Shown here piece after piece: positions 24,379-31,985 of a stretch of DNA of 33,961 bases (positions within the stretch are counted from its first letter, which is position 1; each line of letters begins with the position of its first letter). The notes beneath the pieces are model-generated. The model was not told where the DNA came from. It saw nothing but the letters and a program-made list of their open reading frames with translations, and did not search any database. Both the position numbers and the translations under genes were made by a program. This DNA is from Chitinophagales bacterium (GTDB lineage Bacteria > Bacteroidota > Bacteroidia > Chitinophagales > Saprospiraceae), in NCBI GenBank assembly GCA_013298845.1, contig JAAFJN010000046.1:1-33961 (forward strand), given 5' to 3'.

Positions 24379-27267
24379 TTAACGCACCAAAAGCACCCCG
24401 GATGCTACCGGCTTGCCGTCGGCGGCAAGTCGGTAGTATAAAAATCCGGTTGGCAATTGGTTTCTGGACAATCGGAATGTGGAATGATTAGAATACTGAT
24501 TAAAAACAGCGCGTCCTTGGGCATCATAAACTTCAAGATAAAAGTCATTGGCCGGAACGCCTGTCACTTCGAAGGTTGTGCTTTCAACAAAAGGGTTGGG
24601 GAACACCTTTATGTCCGCGCCGGGGAAGTGAATATTTTTTGTTGCTACCGCGACTTCTACGAAAGAGTCGCAAACCGTATGAAAAGTCTCGTTGGTAAAA
24701 ACGGGAGCGTTAAAGTCGTACCAGATAGCAGCGCGATTGAAAATCTGGGTTTCGCAAGGCAATTCCGGCTTTTGGGAAACGCGGAACTTGACATAACCTT
24801 CGCTATTGCTGCTACCTGATGGTGTCAGATTAATGTTCAACAAATTGAACTGAACGATACCGTCACCATACACCGTGTAAGTGTAAGCGTGGCTCGCGGT
24901 GCCCGGCCTCAGGGAGGCGGGATCAAGCCAGGGCGACAATGTGTCCCTGACGATAACCTGGTGAACGGTATCACTGCCGGTGTTTTGGAAATGGATTAAA
25001 TAATCAATTTCGGTTTCCGGCTTGATGTAATGTGGTTCTTTATAACCCTTGGGATGGCCTCTTTTAAGAAAATCTGGATTAAAGTTGGCTTCGTACGCCT
25101 CCTGACAATCGGCCGCCACAAATGGCTCGGCATCATCTTCAGGGAACATGGTATAGAAACCCGTAGTAACAATTGGTGTAGTATCCGTTTGGCATCCTTC
25201 CACCGCAGCCGTTGGCACACTCATTCCTGGGTACCCGTCGGTTTGCTCGGCAATGATGCGATAAGTTCTGCCATTTGCTGGTCTTTCATAGACGAGCGTA
25301 TCTTCATTTATCCCCAATGAATCAATCAGACCGGAGATGGTTTCGCCGGATGGCGGAGCAAACAACACAATAATATCCTCAACAATAACATATTCTAATT
25401 GATTGGCGGTGCCTCCGGTTCCGGTATTCTTTACGGACAACCGTACATTACCATCCACGCAATCGGCATTGGCCTGAATAATGGCGCGATCCCAACCCGT
25501 TCCCGTTCCGCAAAATGTATCCGGCGTGATGTGCGCCCGCATACAATGGGCCGAACTGAGGTCCACGTTACAATCCAAAAACGCCACAATTTCAAAACTG
25601 CCGCAGTTGCCGGGCGTAAGTGCTCCCACGTTAAAAATAAGGGAGTCGCCTTGCACAAAATACGGCACTGAAGCCGATACAATGGCCAAATCGGGTGATT
25701 TAGTCACCGTTACCGTGGTATTTTGGGAAGCAACGGTACCCGAATTGCAATAACGAACCGTGTAGGTATTGTTGGCACAACGGCGCAAAATGGGGGTTTG
25801 AATATCCACTTCGTTGTAAGGGCACGTTTGCTCCTTCGTAATGCCAATGTTGGCGGTCAGGGTATCGTAGAAAGTGTTAACAGAGACCGCCAAGGGGCCA
25901 TTGTTGCACGTTGCCCAGTAATTATTGGGCGGAAATACTTTAATTTCGTAATCGCCGGTATCCACCATAATAAAATAACGACCGGTATTGTCGGTGGTGG
26001 TATAACGGGTAAAATCGGGACTGGAAATACGAAGTAACCAGTTATTAAGGGATGGCTCTCCACCTTGCAGGGCGCAATCGTCGTTGCCGTCGTTAAAAAC
26101 AGTACCTTCCAGGTAGTTGGTAAAGATTTTACCGTTGGCGTCGGTGCGCACCATGTAGGCGTAATGAGGGGAAAATGGACTGGAAGTAGTAGCAGCGTAA
26201 CCAACGGCCACAAAACCACCGTTAGATGCCACACTCACGGCGTAACCTTCCGTAAGACCGGACTTGGAAGCACCGTTTTCCCAAATGATATCACCGTTCT
26301 GGTCCAAACGCGCAATAAACAAGTCGTTTTTTACACCGGCAAGTTCGGGGGTACGGCCCGTGATCAAAAAACCAGTGCCGCCGTCGGTTTCAACATCGTT
26401 GAGTTGTTCAACTTTTTGGGGATAAGTTTTGTACCACTCTGGAATGGGGTCGCCCGTTTCGCTGATTTTCATCACAAAACCACGGCGAACATCGGGGGCA
26501 ACGCCGGGCAACAACGAACCGGCGATAACAAAATCACCGTCAGAGGCTTTGCACAAGCCATAGCCTTGCTCCATTGCGGTGGCACTGATAGAATACACCT
26601 GTTCCCAGACCAAATTGCCGTCGGGAGTGAGGCGTACTACGTATATGTCTTCTTCACTGGATGTTTTGCGGCGTACCCCGGAGATCACAATATCACCGTT
26701 GTCGGCCAGCACCACATCGTAGCCTCTTTCTTCGTAACTTAAATCGGTAAGTCCAAATAATTGCGACCAAATTTCGTTCCCGTTGGCGTCGGTCAGCACC
26801 ACGCGCATTTGTTTGGTTTGGGTACTACTGCCCGCCAAAACAACATTTCCGTTGGGAAGCAGCACAAGATCGTTAAAAACATCTTCGCCGGGAACCCCCA
26901 ACTGTTTGGACCACAATACGTCGCCGTTAAAATTGGTTTTGAACAACAAACCATTGCGATTATCATCATTACCGCGCCAACCGGCCACGTAATAACTGGA
27001 ATCGGGGGCAATTTCGAGGGCTAATGCTTGAGCGGGGCCTTGGACCATGCCAAATTTGCTCCACTGCAAAAAGCCATCAACGTCCACTTTAACGAGGTTT
27101 ACGTTGGATCCGCCGTAAAAACCAGCCAAAATATACCCACCGTCGGGCGTGATTTCCACGTCGTACGCCTCGTCATTTCCACCGCCGGTGTAAATACGCT
27201 CCCAACCCTGTCCAAACAACGATTGGGCAGCGATCAATAAAGCGATTGTAAAAATATACTTTGACAT
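24379..27267 (-). CDS. T9SS-secreted multidomain protein with repeat propeller and type A sorting domain
   Basis: This is a 962-residue protein with a signal peptide ending in S-L-F-G-Q near residue 20. The first third holds about six repeats of a strand pattern seen as D-V-E-I-T-P-D-G-G-Y-I-L-A-G, D-L-V-L-L-P-N-G-N-V-V-L-A-G, D-V-V-L-A-D-N-G-D-I-V-I-S-G and V-S-V-A-S-N-G-G-F-V-A-V-G, consistent with a beta-propeller. Next come a Cna-B/SdrD-like segment (G-T-V-F-N-D-G-N-D-D-C), a Cys-containing DUF11-like part, and an H-F-Q-N-T-G-S-D-T-V domain typical of Bacteroidota surface proteins. The last 77 or so residues (I-K-V-F-P-N-P-F...L-P-T-G-F-L-Y-Y-R) form the T9SS type A sorting domain. The ATG at 27267 is chosen for its signal peptide. 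Confidence 0.9.
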   Translation of the reverse strand: MSKYIFTIALLIAAQSLFGQGWERIYTGGGNDEAYDVEITPDGGYILAGFYGGSNVNLVKVDVDGFLQWSKFGMVQGPAQALALEIAPDSSYYVAGWRGNDDNRNGLLFKTNFNGDVLWSKQLGVPGEDVFNDLVLLPNGNVVLAGSSTQTKQMRVVLTDANGNEIWSQLFGLTDLSYEERGYDVVLADNGDIVISGVRRKTSSEEDIYVVRLTPDGNLVWEQVYSISATAMEQGYGLCKASDGDFVIAGSLLPGVAPDVRRGFVMKISETGDPIPEWYKTYPQKVEQLNDVETDGGTGFLITGRTPELAGVKNDLFIARLDQNGDIIWENGASKSGLTEGYAVSVASNGGFVAVGYAATTSSPFSPHYAYMVRTDANGKIFTNYLEGTVFNDGNDDCALQGGEPSLNNWLLRISSPDFTRYTTTDNTGRYFIMVDTGDYEIKVFPPNNYWATCNNGPLAVSVNTFYDTLTANIGITKEQTCPYNEVDIQTPILRRCANNTYTVRYCNSGTVASQNTTVTVTKSPDLAIVSASVPYFVQGDSLIFNVGALTPGNCGSFEIVAFLDCNVDLSSAHCMRAHITPDTFCGTGTGWDRAIIQANADCVDGNVRLSVKNTGTGGTANQLEYVIVEDIIVLFAPPSGETISGLIDSLGINEDTLVYERPANGRTYRIIAEQTDGYPGMSVPTAAVEGCQTDTTPIVTTGFYTMFPEDDAEPFVAADCQEAYEANFNPDFLKRGHPKGYKEPHYIKPETEIDYLIHFQNTGSDTVHQVIVRDTLSPWLDPASLRPGTASHAYTYTVYGDGIVQFNLLNINLTPSGSSNSEGYVKFRVSQKPELPCETQIFNRAAIWYDFNAPVFTNETFHTVCDSFVEVAVATKNIHFPGADIKVFPNPFVESTTFEVTGVPANDFYLEVYDAQGRAVFNQYSNHSTFRLSRNQLPTGFLYYRLAADGKPVASGVLLVR

Positions 27268-27475
27268 GAGATAAGGGATAAATGAGTTTTCTTTGACGAT
27301 ACAAAAGTGCGGCGCAATACCGGGGCGATAAAAGGCAAAATTTAGCATTTGTTGAAAAATTTATTAAGCAGTAAATGGGGTTTTTCAAAAGCAAAACTGC
27401 GCTTTTTTTGTAAAAAATAAAAACTTTACGCCTACAATGACGTAATTCTTTGTTAAAAAGTTGGGCTAATTTACC

Positions 27476-27483
27476 TAATTTTG
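27476..27483 (+). promoter_or_regulatory. Candidate -7 box upstream of the 469-residue gene
   Basis: TAATTTTG matches TAnnTTTG, 42 bp before the ATG at 27526. A TTTG at 27449-27452 could be the -33 element with a 23-bp spacer. A second match, TATTTTTG, lies at 27495-27502 without a well-placed partner. Confidence 0.4.
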
Positions 27484-27525
27484 TTGAAAAGAAATATTTT
27501 TGCACCGAATAAAAAAAAGCAGATC

Positions 27526-28935
27526 ATGCAAAAAAGTGTTCTCTACGAAGTAATTCAGTCGCTGAATGACAAAGAAATTCGGGAATTAAACAAGTGGCTC
27601 AAGTCTCCGGCCCACAACCACCGTGAGGATGCGGTAGAACTCTTTGAGTATTTGGTCAAAAACAAAACAGTAACGGACAAAGAAACAATTTGGAAAGGTA
27701 TTTTCCCCAAAGAACCTTTCGACGATGCTTTTTTGCGCCAGGTCATGTTTTTTTTGTTAAAATCCATCGAAGATTATCTGGTATTTAAGGAATACAAAAA
27801 AGAAGACGTAAAACCGGTTTTGTCTTTAATTAGTATATATCGACGCCGGCACCTCGATAAGCCATTCCGGCAAGCCGTTGAAACCGGCAAACGCAAACTC
27901 GCCGATTCACCCCTGCGCAACAGCGAGTACCACTTTGACAAGTTTAACTTGGAACAAGAGCAATATTCTTATACAGCCACCTATAAACCAACCAGTGACC
28001 TTAATTTACAGGAAGTATCGGACGAGTTGGACATGGCTTTTGTGGCGAATAAATTGCGCATTGCCTGCCGCATGATATCGCATCAGGCCATCAACAAAAA
28101 AGCGACGTACAAAATTGGAATGCTCGAACCCATGCTCGAAATGGTGGCCGGAAGCAGTATGCTGAACGAGGTGAGTGTAGCCGTGTATTACTATGGCTAC
28201 AAAGCCAGTACCGACCGCACCGAACCTTCGCATTTTGAAAATTTATGGCGATTGTTGCGCGAAAACGGGTCTTTGTTCCCTAAAGCCGAACTGAGGGAAC
28301 TATACTTATTATCCATTAACTATTGTGTGGGGCGTATCAACGTAGGGCAAGAAATTTATTTCCAAAAAGCATTTGACATTTATAAAAAGGGGTTTGAACT
28401 GGAAACCCTCGTGGATGAAAAAGACACCGTTTCCAAAATTATCTTTACCAACTCAGTGTATTCGGCCATTAAAACCAAAAACTTTGGCTGGGCCGAAGAG
28501 TTCATCGCCAAATTCAGCAATCGCCTCGAAGATAAACACCGGCACAGTACCGTACAGTTTAACCTTTCGCGGCTTTATTACGAAAAAGGCGATTACGATA
28601 AAGCCCAAACCTTGCTGCGGGAATTTGAATACGATGATATGATATTGAACGTAGTAGCCAAAAACATGCTGCTCAAAATTTATTACAAAACCGGCGAGTA
28701 CGACGCGCTGGAGTCCCTGATTGAATCCATGCGGTCGTTTTTGCAACGTAAAGAAGTATTGACCCAAACCCACAAAAACGTGTTCAAAAACATTATTATG
28801 CTGATGAAAAAACTGCTGCACCTGAATCCTTATTCGGCATCGCAGGTGGAAAAATTTCGGAAAGCCGTTATGGAAACCAATCCCATTCAGGAACAAGAAC
28901 GGGAATGGTTTTTGCAGCAAATATCGGGGCGCTAA
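27526..28935 (+). CDS. Conserved-looking helical protein of unknown function
   Basis: I do not recognise a named family. The protein is 469 residues, without signal peptide or membrane segment, so probably cytosolic. The N-terminal 100 residues are helical and charged, opening with a pattern like L-N-D-K-E-I-R-E-L-N-K-W-L-K-S-P, followed by an F-E-Y-L...I-F-P segment. The rest looks like an alpha-solenoid: from about residue 300, units such as F-N-L-S-R-L-Y-Y-E-K-G-D-Y-D-K-A-Q-T-L-L and L-L-K-I-Y-Y-K-T-G-E-Y-D-A-L-E-S-L are TPR-like. The ATG at 27526 is preferred; the frame extends upstream to a TTG at 27481, which falls inside the candidate promoter. It stands alone, divergent from the T9SS gene. 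A scaffold role is inference. Confidence 0.85.
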   Translation: MQKSVLYEVIQSLNDKEIRELNKWLKSPAHNHREDAVELFEYLVKNKTVTDKETIWKGIFPKEPFDDAFLRQVMFFLLKSIEDYLVFKEYKKEDVKPVLSLISIYRRRHLDKPFRQAVETGKRKLADSPLRNSEYHFDKFNLEQEQYSYTATYKPTSDLNLQEVSDELDMAFVANKLRIACRMISHQAINKKATYKIGMLEPMLEMVAGSSMLNEVSVAVYYYGYKASTDRTEPSHFENLWRLLRENGSLFPKAELRELYLLSINYCVGRINVGQEIYFQKAFDIYKKGFELETLVDEKDTVSKIIFTNSVYSAIKTKNFGWAEEFIAKFSNRLEDKHRHSTVQFNLSRLYYEKGDYDKAQTLLREFEYDDMILNVVAKNMLLKIYYKTGEYDALESLIESMRSFLQRKEVLTQTHKNVFKNIIMLMKKLLHLNPYSASQVEKFRKAVMETNPIQEQEREWFLQQISGR

Positions 28936-29048
28936 AAACGGGGCGCATATCGCTAACAATTTGAGGTTCAAATACTAATATTAGGGTAAGGAGTGGAATT
29001 TTAACGTTTGAAATTACGCTGGCCTTTTTATTTGTGAATATGAAGTGT

Positions 29049-29056
29049 TACCTTTG
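29049..29056 (+). promoter_or_regulatory. Candidate -7 box upstream of deoC
   Basis: TACCTTTG matches the TAnnTTTG consensus and lies 29 bp before the GTG at 29086. It is the same octamer as the one in front of tRNA-Arg. No well-spaced -33 TTG is evident (a TTTG at 29031-29034 is too close). Confidence 0.4.
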
Positions 29057-29085
29057 CCCCTCAAATAAAATTGAAGAATATCCTA

Positions 29086-29736
29086 GTGGAAAACATTGAA
29101 CAATATTTGGAATACACATTATTGAAACCGAACACAACTATTACCGATGTTCGTAACTTGTGTGAAATTGCGATAGAAAAAGGCCTGGGCGGTGTTTGTA
29201 TTCCCCCTTTATTTGTGAGAGAAGCCAAAAAACTGGTGGGAGAGTACTCCAAAACCAAGGTAGTGACGGTGGTTGGGTTCCCCATGGGTTATTCTGCATT
29301 GGCCGCCAAAACGGAAGAAATTAAACGCGCCGTGGATGAAGGAGCCGATGAAATTGACGGTATGCTCAACCTCGCCGCGCTGAAAAGCAACAACTGGAAC
29401 CACGTCGAAAATGACATTGAAGGTATGGCACTGGCCACCAATATGCGCGGCCGTTCGATGAAATTGATTTTGGAAATGGGTATGCTGTCGGAAGAAGACA
29501 TCAAACGCATCTCCGAATTTGCCCTCAAGTCAAGGGTGAAATTTCTCAAAACCGGTACTGGTTACCACGGTTTTGACGCTACTCCCGATATGGTAAAATT
29601 ACTCAAAAAAGTAGCCGACCCGTCCTTTAAAATCAAAGCATCGGGCGGGGTACGCACCAAAGCGCAGGCAATAGCCCTGATTCAGGCCGGTGCTGACCGC
29701 ATTGGGACCTCGGCGGCATTGGACCTTTTGAATTAA
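29086..29736 (+). CDS. deoC: Deoxyribose-phosphate aldolase
   Basis: This 216-residue TIM-barrel enzyme cleaves 2-deoxyribose-5-phosphate to glyceraldehyde-3-phosphate and acetaldehyde, in deoxynucleoside catabolism. Active-site residues are visible: D91 in D-E-I-D-G, the Schiff-base K155 in F-L-K-T-G-T-G-Y, and K184 in K-A-S-G-G-V-R-T; G-F-P-M-G and I-G-T-S-A complete the pattern. There is no suitable ATG. The GTG at 29086 gives the usual short N-terminus (residues M-E-N-I-E-Q-Y-L-E-Y-T-L-L-K-P), while a TTG at 29071 would add five residues and almost touch the presumed transcription start. No other deo genes are nearby. Confidence 0.94.
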   Translation: MENIEQYLEYTLLKPNTTITDVRNLCEIAIEKGLGGVCIPPLFVREAKKLVGEYSKTKVVTVVGFPMGYSALAAKTEEIKRAVDEGADEIDGMLNLAALKSNNWNHVENDIEGMALATNMRGRSMKLILEMGMLSEEDIKRISEFALKSRVKFLKTGTGYHGFDATPDMVKLLKKVADPSFKIKASGGVRTKAQAIALIQAGADRIGTSAALDLLN

Positions 29737-29741
29737 TATCG

Positions 29742-29768
29742 CGGTATTTCCCAATACCGTATCTTTTT
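29742..29768 (+). terminator. Weak terminator-like hairpin after deoC
   Basis: CGGTATT (29742-29748) pairs with AATACCG (29753-29759) around TCCC, extended by one G-T pair, followed by a T-rich tail (CTTTTT). It starts 5 bp after the deoC stop. The stem is short, so termination may be partial. Confidence 0.45.
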
Positions 29769-29787
29769 GCTCAGACTCACTCAGGTT

Positions 29788-30189
29788 ATGTTTCGCTCCA
29801 TTTTGTCCATTTTATTGCTGTCGTTTTGGGCACAAACCCTCGTTGCACAAGAAATTCAAATTAACGAAGGCCCTAAAATTGGGTCTATGATGCGCGCCTG
29901 GAGTTCCAATAATTTTAAAAACGCCAAAATCAACGGCTGGCGGGTGCAGGTGCTTTCCACTACCGACCGCCAGGAAGCCGAGTCCGCCAAATTGCGCGTT
30001 GCCGCCGAATTCCCCGGGTATTACGTGGATTGGCTCAACGATAAACCCTACTATAAATTGAGGGTAGGTGCCTGCCGGACCCGCACCGAAGCCTTGGGCC
30101 TTATGCTGATTCTAAAGGATTTTTATCCCAGTGCGTATCCGGCCCAAGACAATAATATTCACCCCCGCGACTTTTTAAGTAAGCAATGA
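29788..30189 (+). CDS. Secreted SPOR-domain protein
   Basis: This is a 133-residue protein with a signal peptide (residues 1-20, cleavage near V-A-Q). The rest is dominated by a SPOR-like domain at about 48-120: W-R-V-Q-V-L-S-T-T-D-R-Q-E-A-E at the start, G-Y-Y-V-D-W in the middle and Y-Y-K-L-R-V-G-A-C-R-T-R-T-E-A near the end. SPOR domains bind glycan strands denuded of stem peptides, so it probably sits in the periplasm on peptidoglycan. The ATG at 29788 is chosen for its signal peptide; a TTG seven codons upstream is unlikely. Its TGA overlaps the rodA ATG by four bases, so the two are translationally coupled. Confidence 0.87.
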   Translation: MFRSILSILLLSFWAQTLVAQEIQINEGPKIGSMMRAWSSNNFKNAKINGWRVQVLSTTDRQEAESAKLRVAAEFPGYYVDWLNDKPYYKLRVGACRTRTEALGLMLILKDFYPSAYPAQDNNIHPRDFLSKQ

Positions 30190-31673
30190 GTTCGAACCGG
30201 AATAACGCCGCCACCAGCATTAATGTAAAAGATATTGACCGTCAATTGCTCAGTTTGTACATTGCACTGGTCACTTGTGGGTGGGTGATGATTTACGCCG
30301 TAAATCGCGACCCGGCAGATCCTTATTCCTTTATTTCGCTCAGTACCAGTCAGGGCAAGCAATTGTTTTTTATTGTTTTTTGCCTGGCTCTTTTGTTCGT
30401 CATTATGATGATTGATTGGGTATTGTGGCGCACTTTTTCCTTTATTTTATACCTTGCTTCGATGGTGCTTATGTTAGGCACCATATTTCTGGGGCGTGAA
30501 ATCAATGGTGCACACGCCTGGTATCAATTGGGTGGTTTTTCGTTGCAGCCGGGTGAATTTGCCAAATTTGGCACTTGTTTGGCCATGTCGGCGTATTTGA
30601 GCAGTACCAGTGCCAACATGAAAATCTGGAAAAGCCGATTGACGGCATTTGGGATCATGTTGCTACCCATTTTGATTATCTTGTTACAAAAGGACACCGG
30701 TTCGGCGTTGGTATTTTTTTCCTTTATGCTGGTGCTGTACCGCGAAGGATTATCGGCAAGTTGGTATATTTTGGGTTTTGGCACGGCCGCCTTGGTTATT
30801 TTGGGCCTCATTTTTGATCCGCCGTACGTGGTAGCGCATTTGTTGTTGTTGGTTTCGGCGGCGTTGATTAATCGTTTCAAAGAAAGAAAAAATATTTGGT
30901 GGGGGATCTGGGCACTGTTGATCCCGATAGTATGGTATTGGCAGCCGTTGCTACAATGGCTCTTATCTACCTCCGATGGCACGCCCGGCGTACTTCCGGC
31001 CAACGTAGATTATTGGGTACTGGTACCGCCGTTACTGTTGTTTATTGCCGCGTTTTTGCCCAATTATTTGCGCAAAAACAACATGATACAATCACAATTG
31101 CAGTTTTGGGCCTTGTTATTGGGCTTGTCTGCTGTATTGGTATTTACGGCCAATTTTGCCTGTTATAAAATTTTGGCCCCTCACCAGCAGGTAAGGATAA
31201 AAATCTGGCTCCGGCCTTGGGAAATTACCGACACCCGGGGAGCCGCGTACAATCTTTTGCACTCCAAAATGGCCATTGGTTCCGGCGGATTGGCGGGTAA
31301 AGGTTTATTTGAGGGCAATATGACGCGTTTACGTTTTGTACCCGAACAAAGCACCGATTTTATTTTTTGCACCGTAGGCGAAGAACACGGTTTTGCTGGT
31401 ACATTTGCGGTAATCGCTTTGTTTGCCTGGTTATTGCTCCGGCTGACGGTCATGGCCGAGCGACAACGAAGTGCTTTTTCGAGGTTGTATATTTACTGCG
31501 TAACCGGGGTATTGTTTGTGCACTTTATCGTGAATATTGGCATGACAATGGGTTTGTTTCCAATTATCGGGATTCCGCTGCCCTTTGTGAGTTACGGCGG
31601 TTCGTCGCTCATTGGTTTTACCTTAATGATTGGTTTAGCGATGAAACTGGATTTACACCGTTTCCAGGCATAA
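30186..31673 (+). CDS. rodA: Rod-shape determining glycosyltransferase RodA (SEDS family)
   Basis: This is a 495-residue polytopic inner-membrane protein of the SEDS family, the peptidoglycan polymerase of the elongation machinery. About ten hydrophobic segments can be seen. The family core is clear: L-Q-P-G-E-F-A-K near residue 120, Q-K-D-T-G-S-A-L near 165, then A-I-G-S-G-G-L-A-G-K-G near 361-371, V-P-E-Q-S-T-D-F-I-F near 383, G-E-E-H-G-F-A-G near 397, and P-L-P-F-V-S-Y-G-G-S-S near the C-terminus. The extracytoplasmic loop W-L-R-P-W-E-I-T-D-T-R-G-A-A-Y-N carries an Asp at the position of the catalytic acid. It is longer than the roughly 370-420 residues common for RodA, owing to extra sequence at about 230-310. 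No mreBCD or pbp2 is adjacent. Confidence 0.94.
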   Translation: MSSNRNNAATSINVKDIDRQLLSLYIALVTCGWVMIYAVNRDPADPYSFISLSTSQGKQLFFIVFCLALLFVIMMIDWVLWRTFSFILYLASMVLMLGTIFLGREINGAHAWYQLGGFSLQPGEFAKFGTCLAMSAYLSSTSANMKIWKSRLTAFGIMLLPILIILLQKDTGSALVFFSFMLVLYREGLSASWYILGFGTAALVILGLIFDPPYVVAHLLLLVSAALINRFKERKNIWWGIWALLIPIVWYWQPLLQWLLSTSDGTPGVLPANVDYWVLVPPLLLFIAAFLPNYLRKNNMIQSQLQFWALLLGLSAVLVFTANFACYKILAPHQQVRIKIWLRPWEITDTRGAAYNLLHSKMAIGSGGLAGKGLFEGNMTRLRFVPEQSTDFIFCTVGEEHGFAGTFAVIALFAWLLLRLTVMAERQRSAFSRLYIYCVTGVLFVHFIVNIGMTMGLFPIIGIPLPFVSYGGSSLIGFTLMIGLAMKLDLHRFQA

Positions 31674-31718
31674 AACGCCCTGTTTAACAACGAATTACAC
31701 CAACACAGTTCTATTTCT

Positions 31719-31985
31719 ATGCTCTATCGCTTATTTACATCCGTTACTTCTGCCCAGGAATTAGACCAACTGCTCGACCTTACGTTTACCGAAAGTGAAC
31801 GCAACAAAATTATGGAACGTTGGCGCATTTTTGACGCCTGCGACCGCGGCTTAACCCAACGCGAGATTGCCAAACAGGTGCCGTGCAGCATTGTCACGGC
31901 TACCCGAGGCGCAAAAATTTTTAAAAACAACAAAGAAGTTATCCAGCGGATGCTGGCCGAATTCAGGAAAGAGGAGGGTTTTTAA
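31719..31985 (+). CDS. Trp-repressor-family DNA-binding protein
   Basis: This 88-residue protein is close to a minimal TrpR fold. Compared with E. coli TrpR, the segment L-T-F-T-E-S-E-R-N-K-I aligns with the L-T-P-D-E-R-E-A-L part, G-L-T-Q-R-E-I-A-K-Q-V is the first helix of the helix-turn-helix, and T-A-T-R-G-A-K is the recognition helix equivalent of T-I-T-R-G-S-N. The Arg-Gly pair near the tryptophan pocket is kept. Whether it senses tryptophan is unknown, and no trp gene is nearby. Related small proteins (YerC/YecD) share this fold. The coding end overlaps the convergent gene by 23 bp. It begins 45 bp after rodA and may be read from the same transcript. Confidence 0.87.
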   Translation: MLYRLFTSVTSAQELDQLLDLTFTESERNKIMERWRIFDACDRGLTQREIAKQVPCSIVTATRGAKIFKNNKEVIQRMLAEFRKEEGF

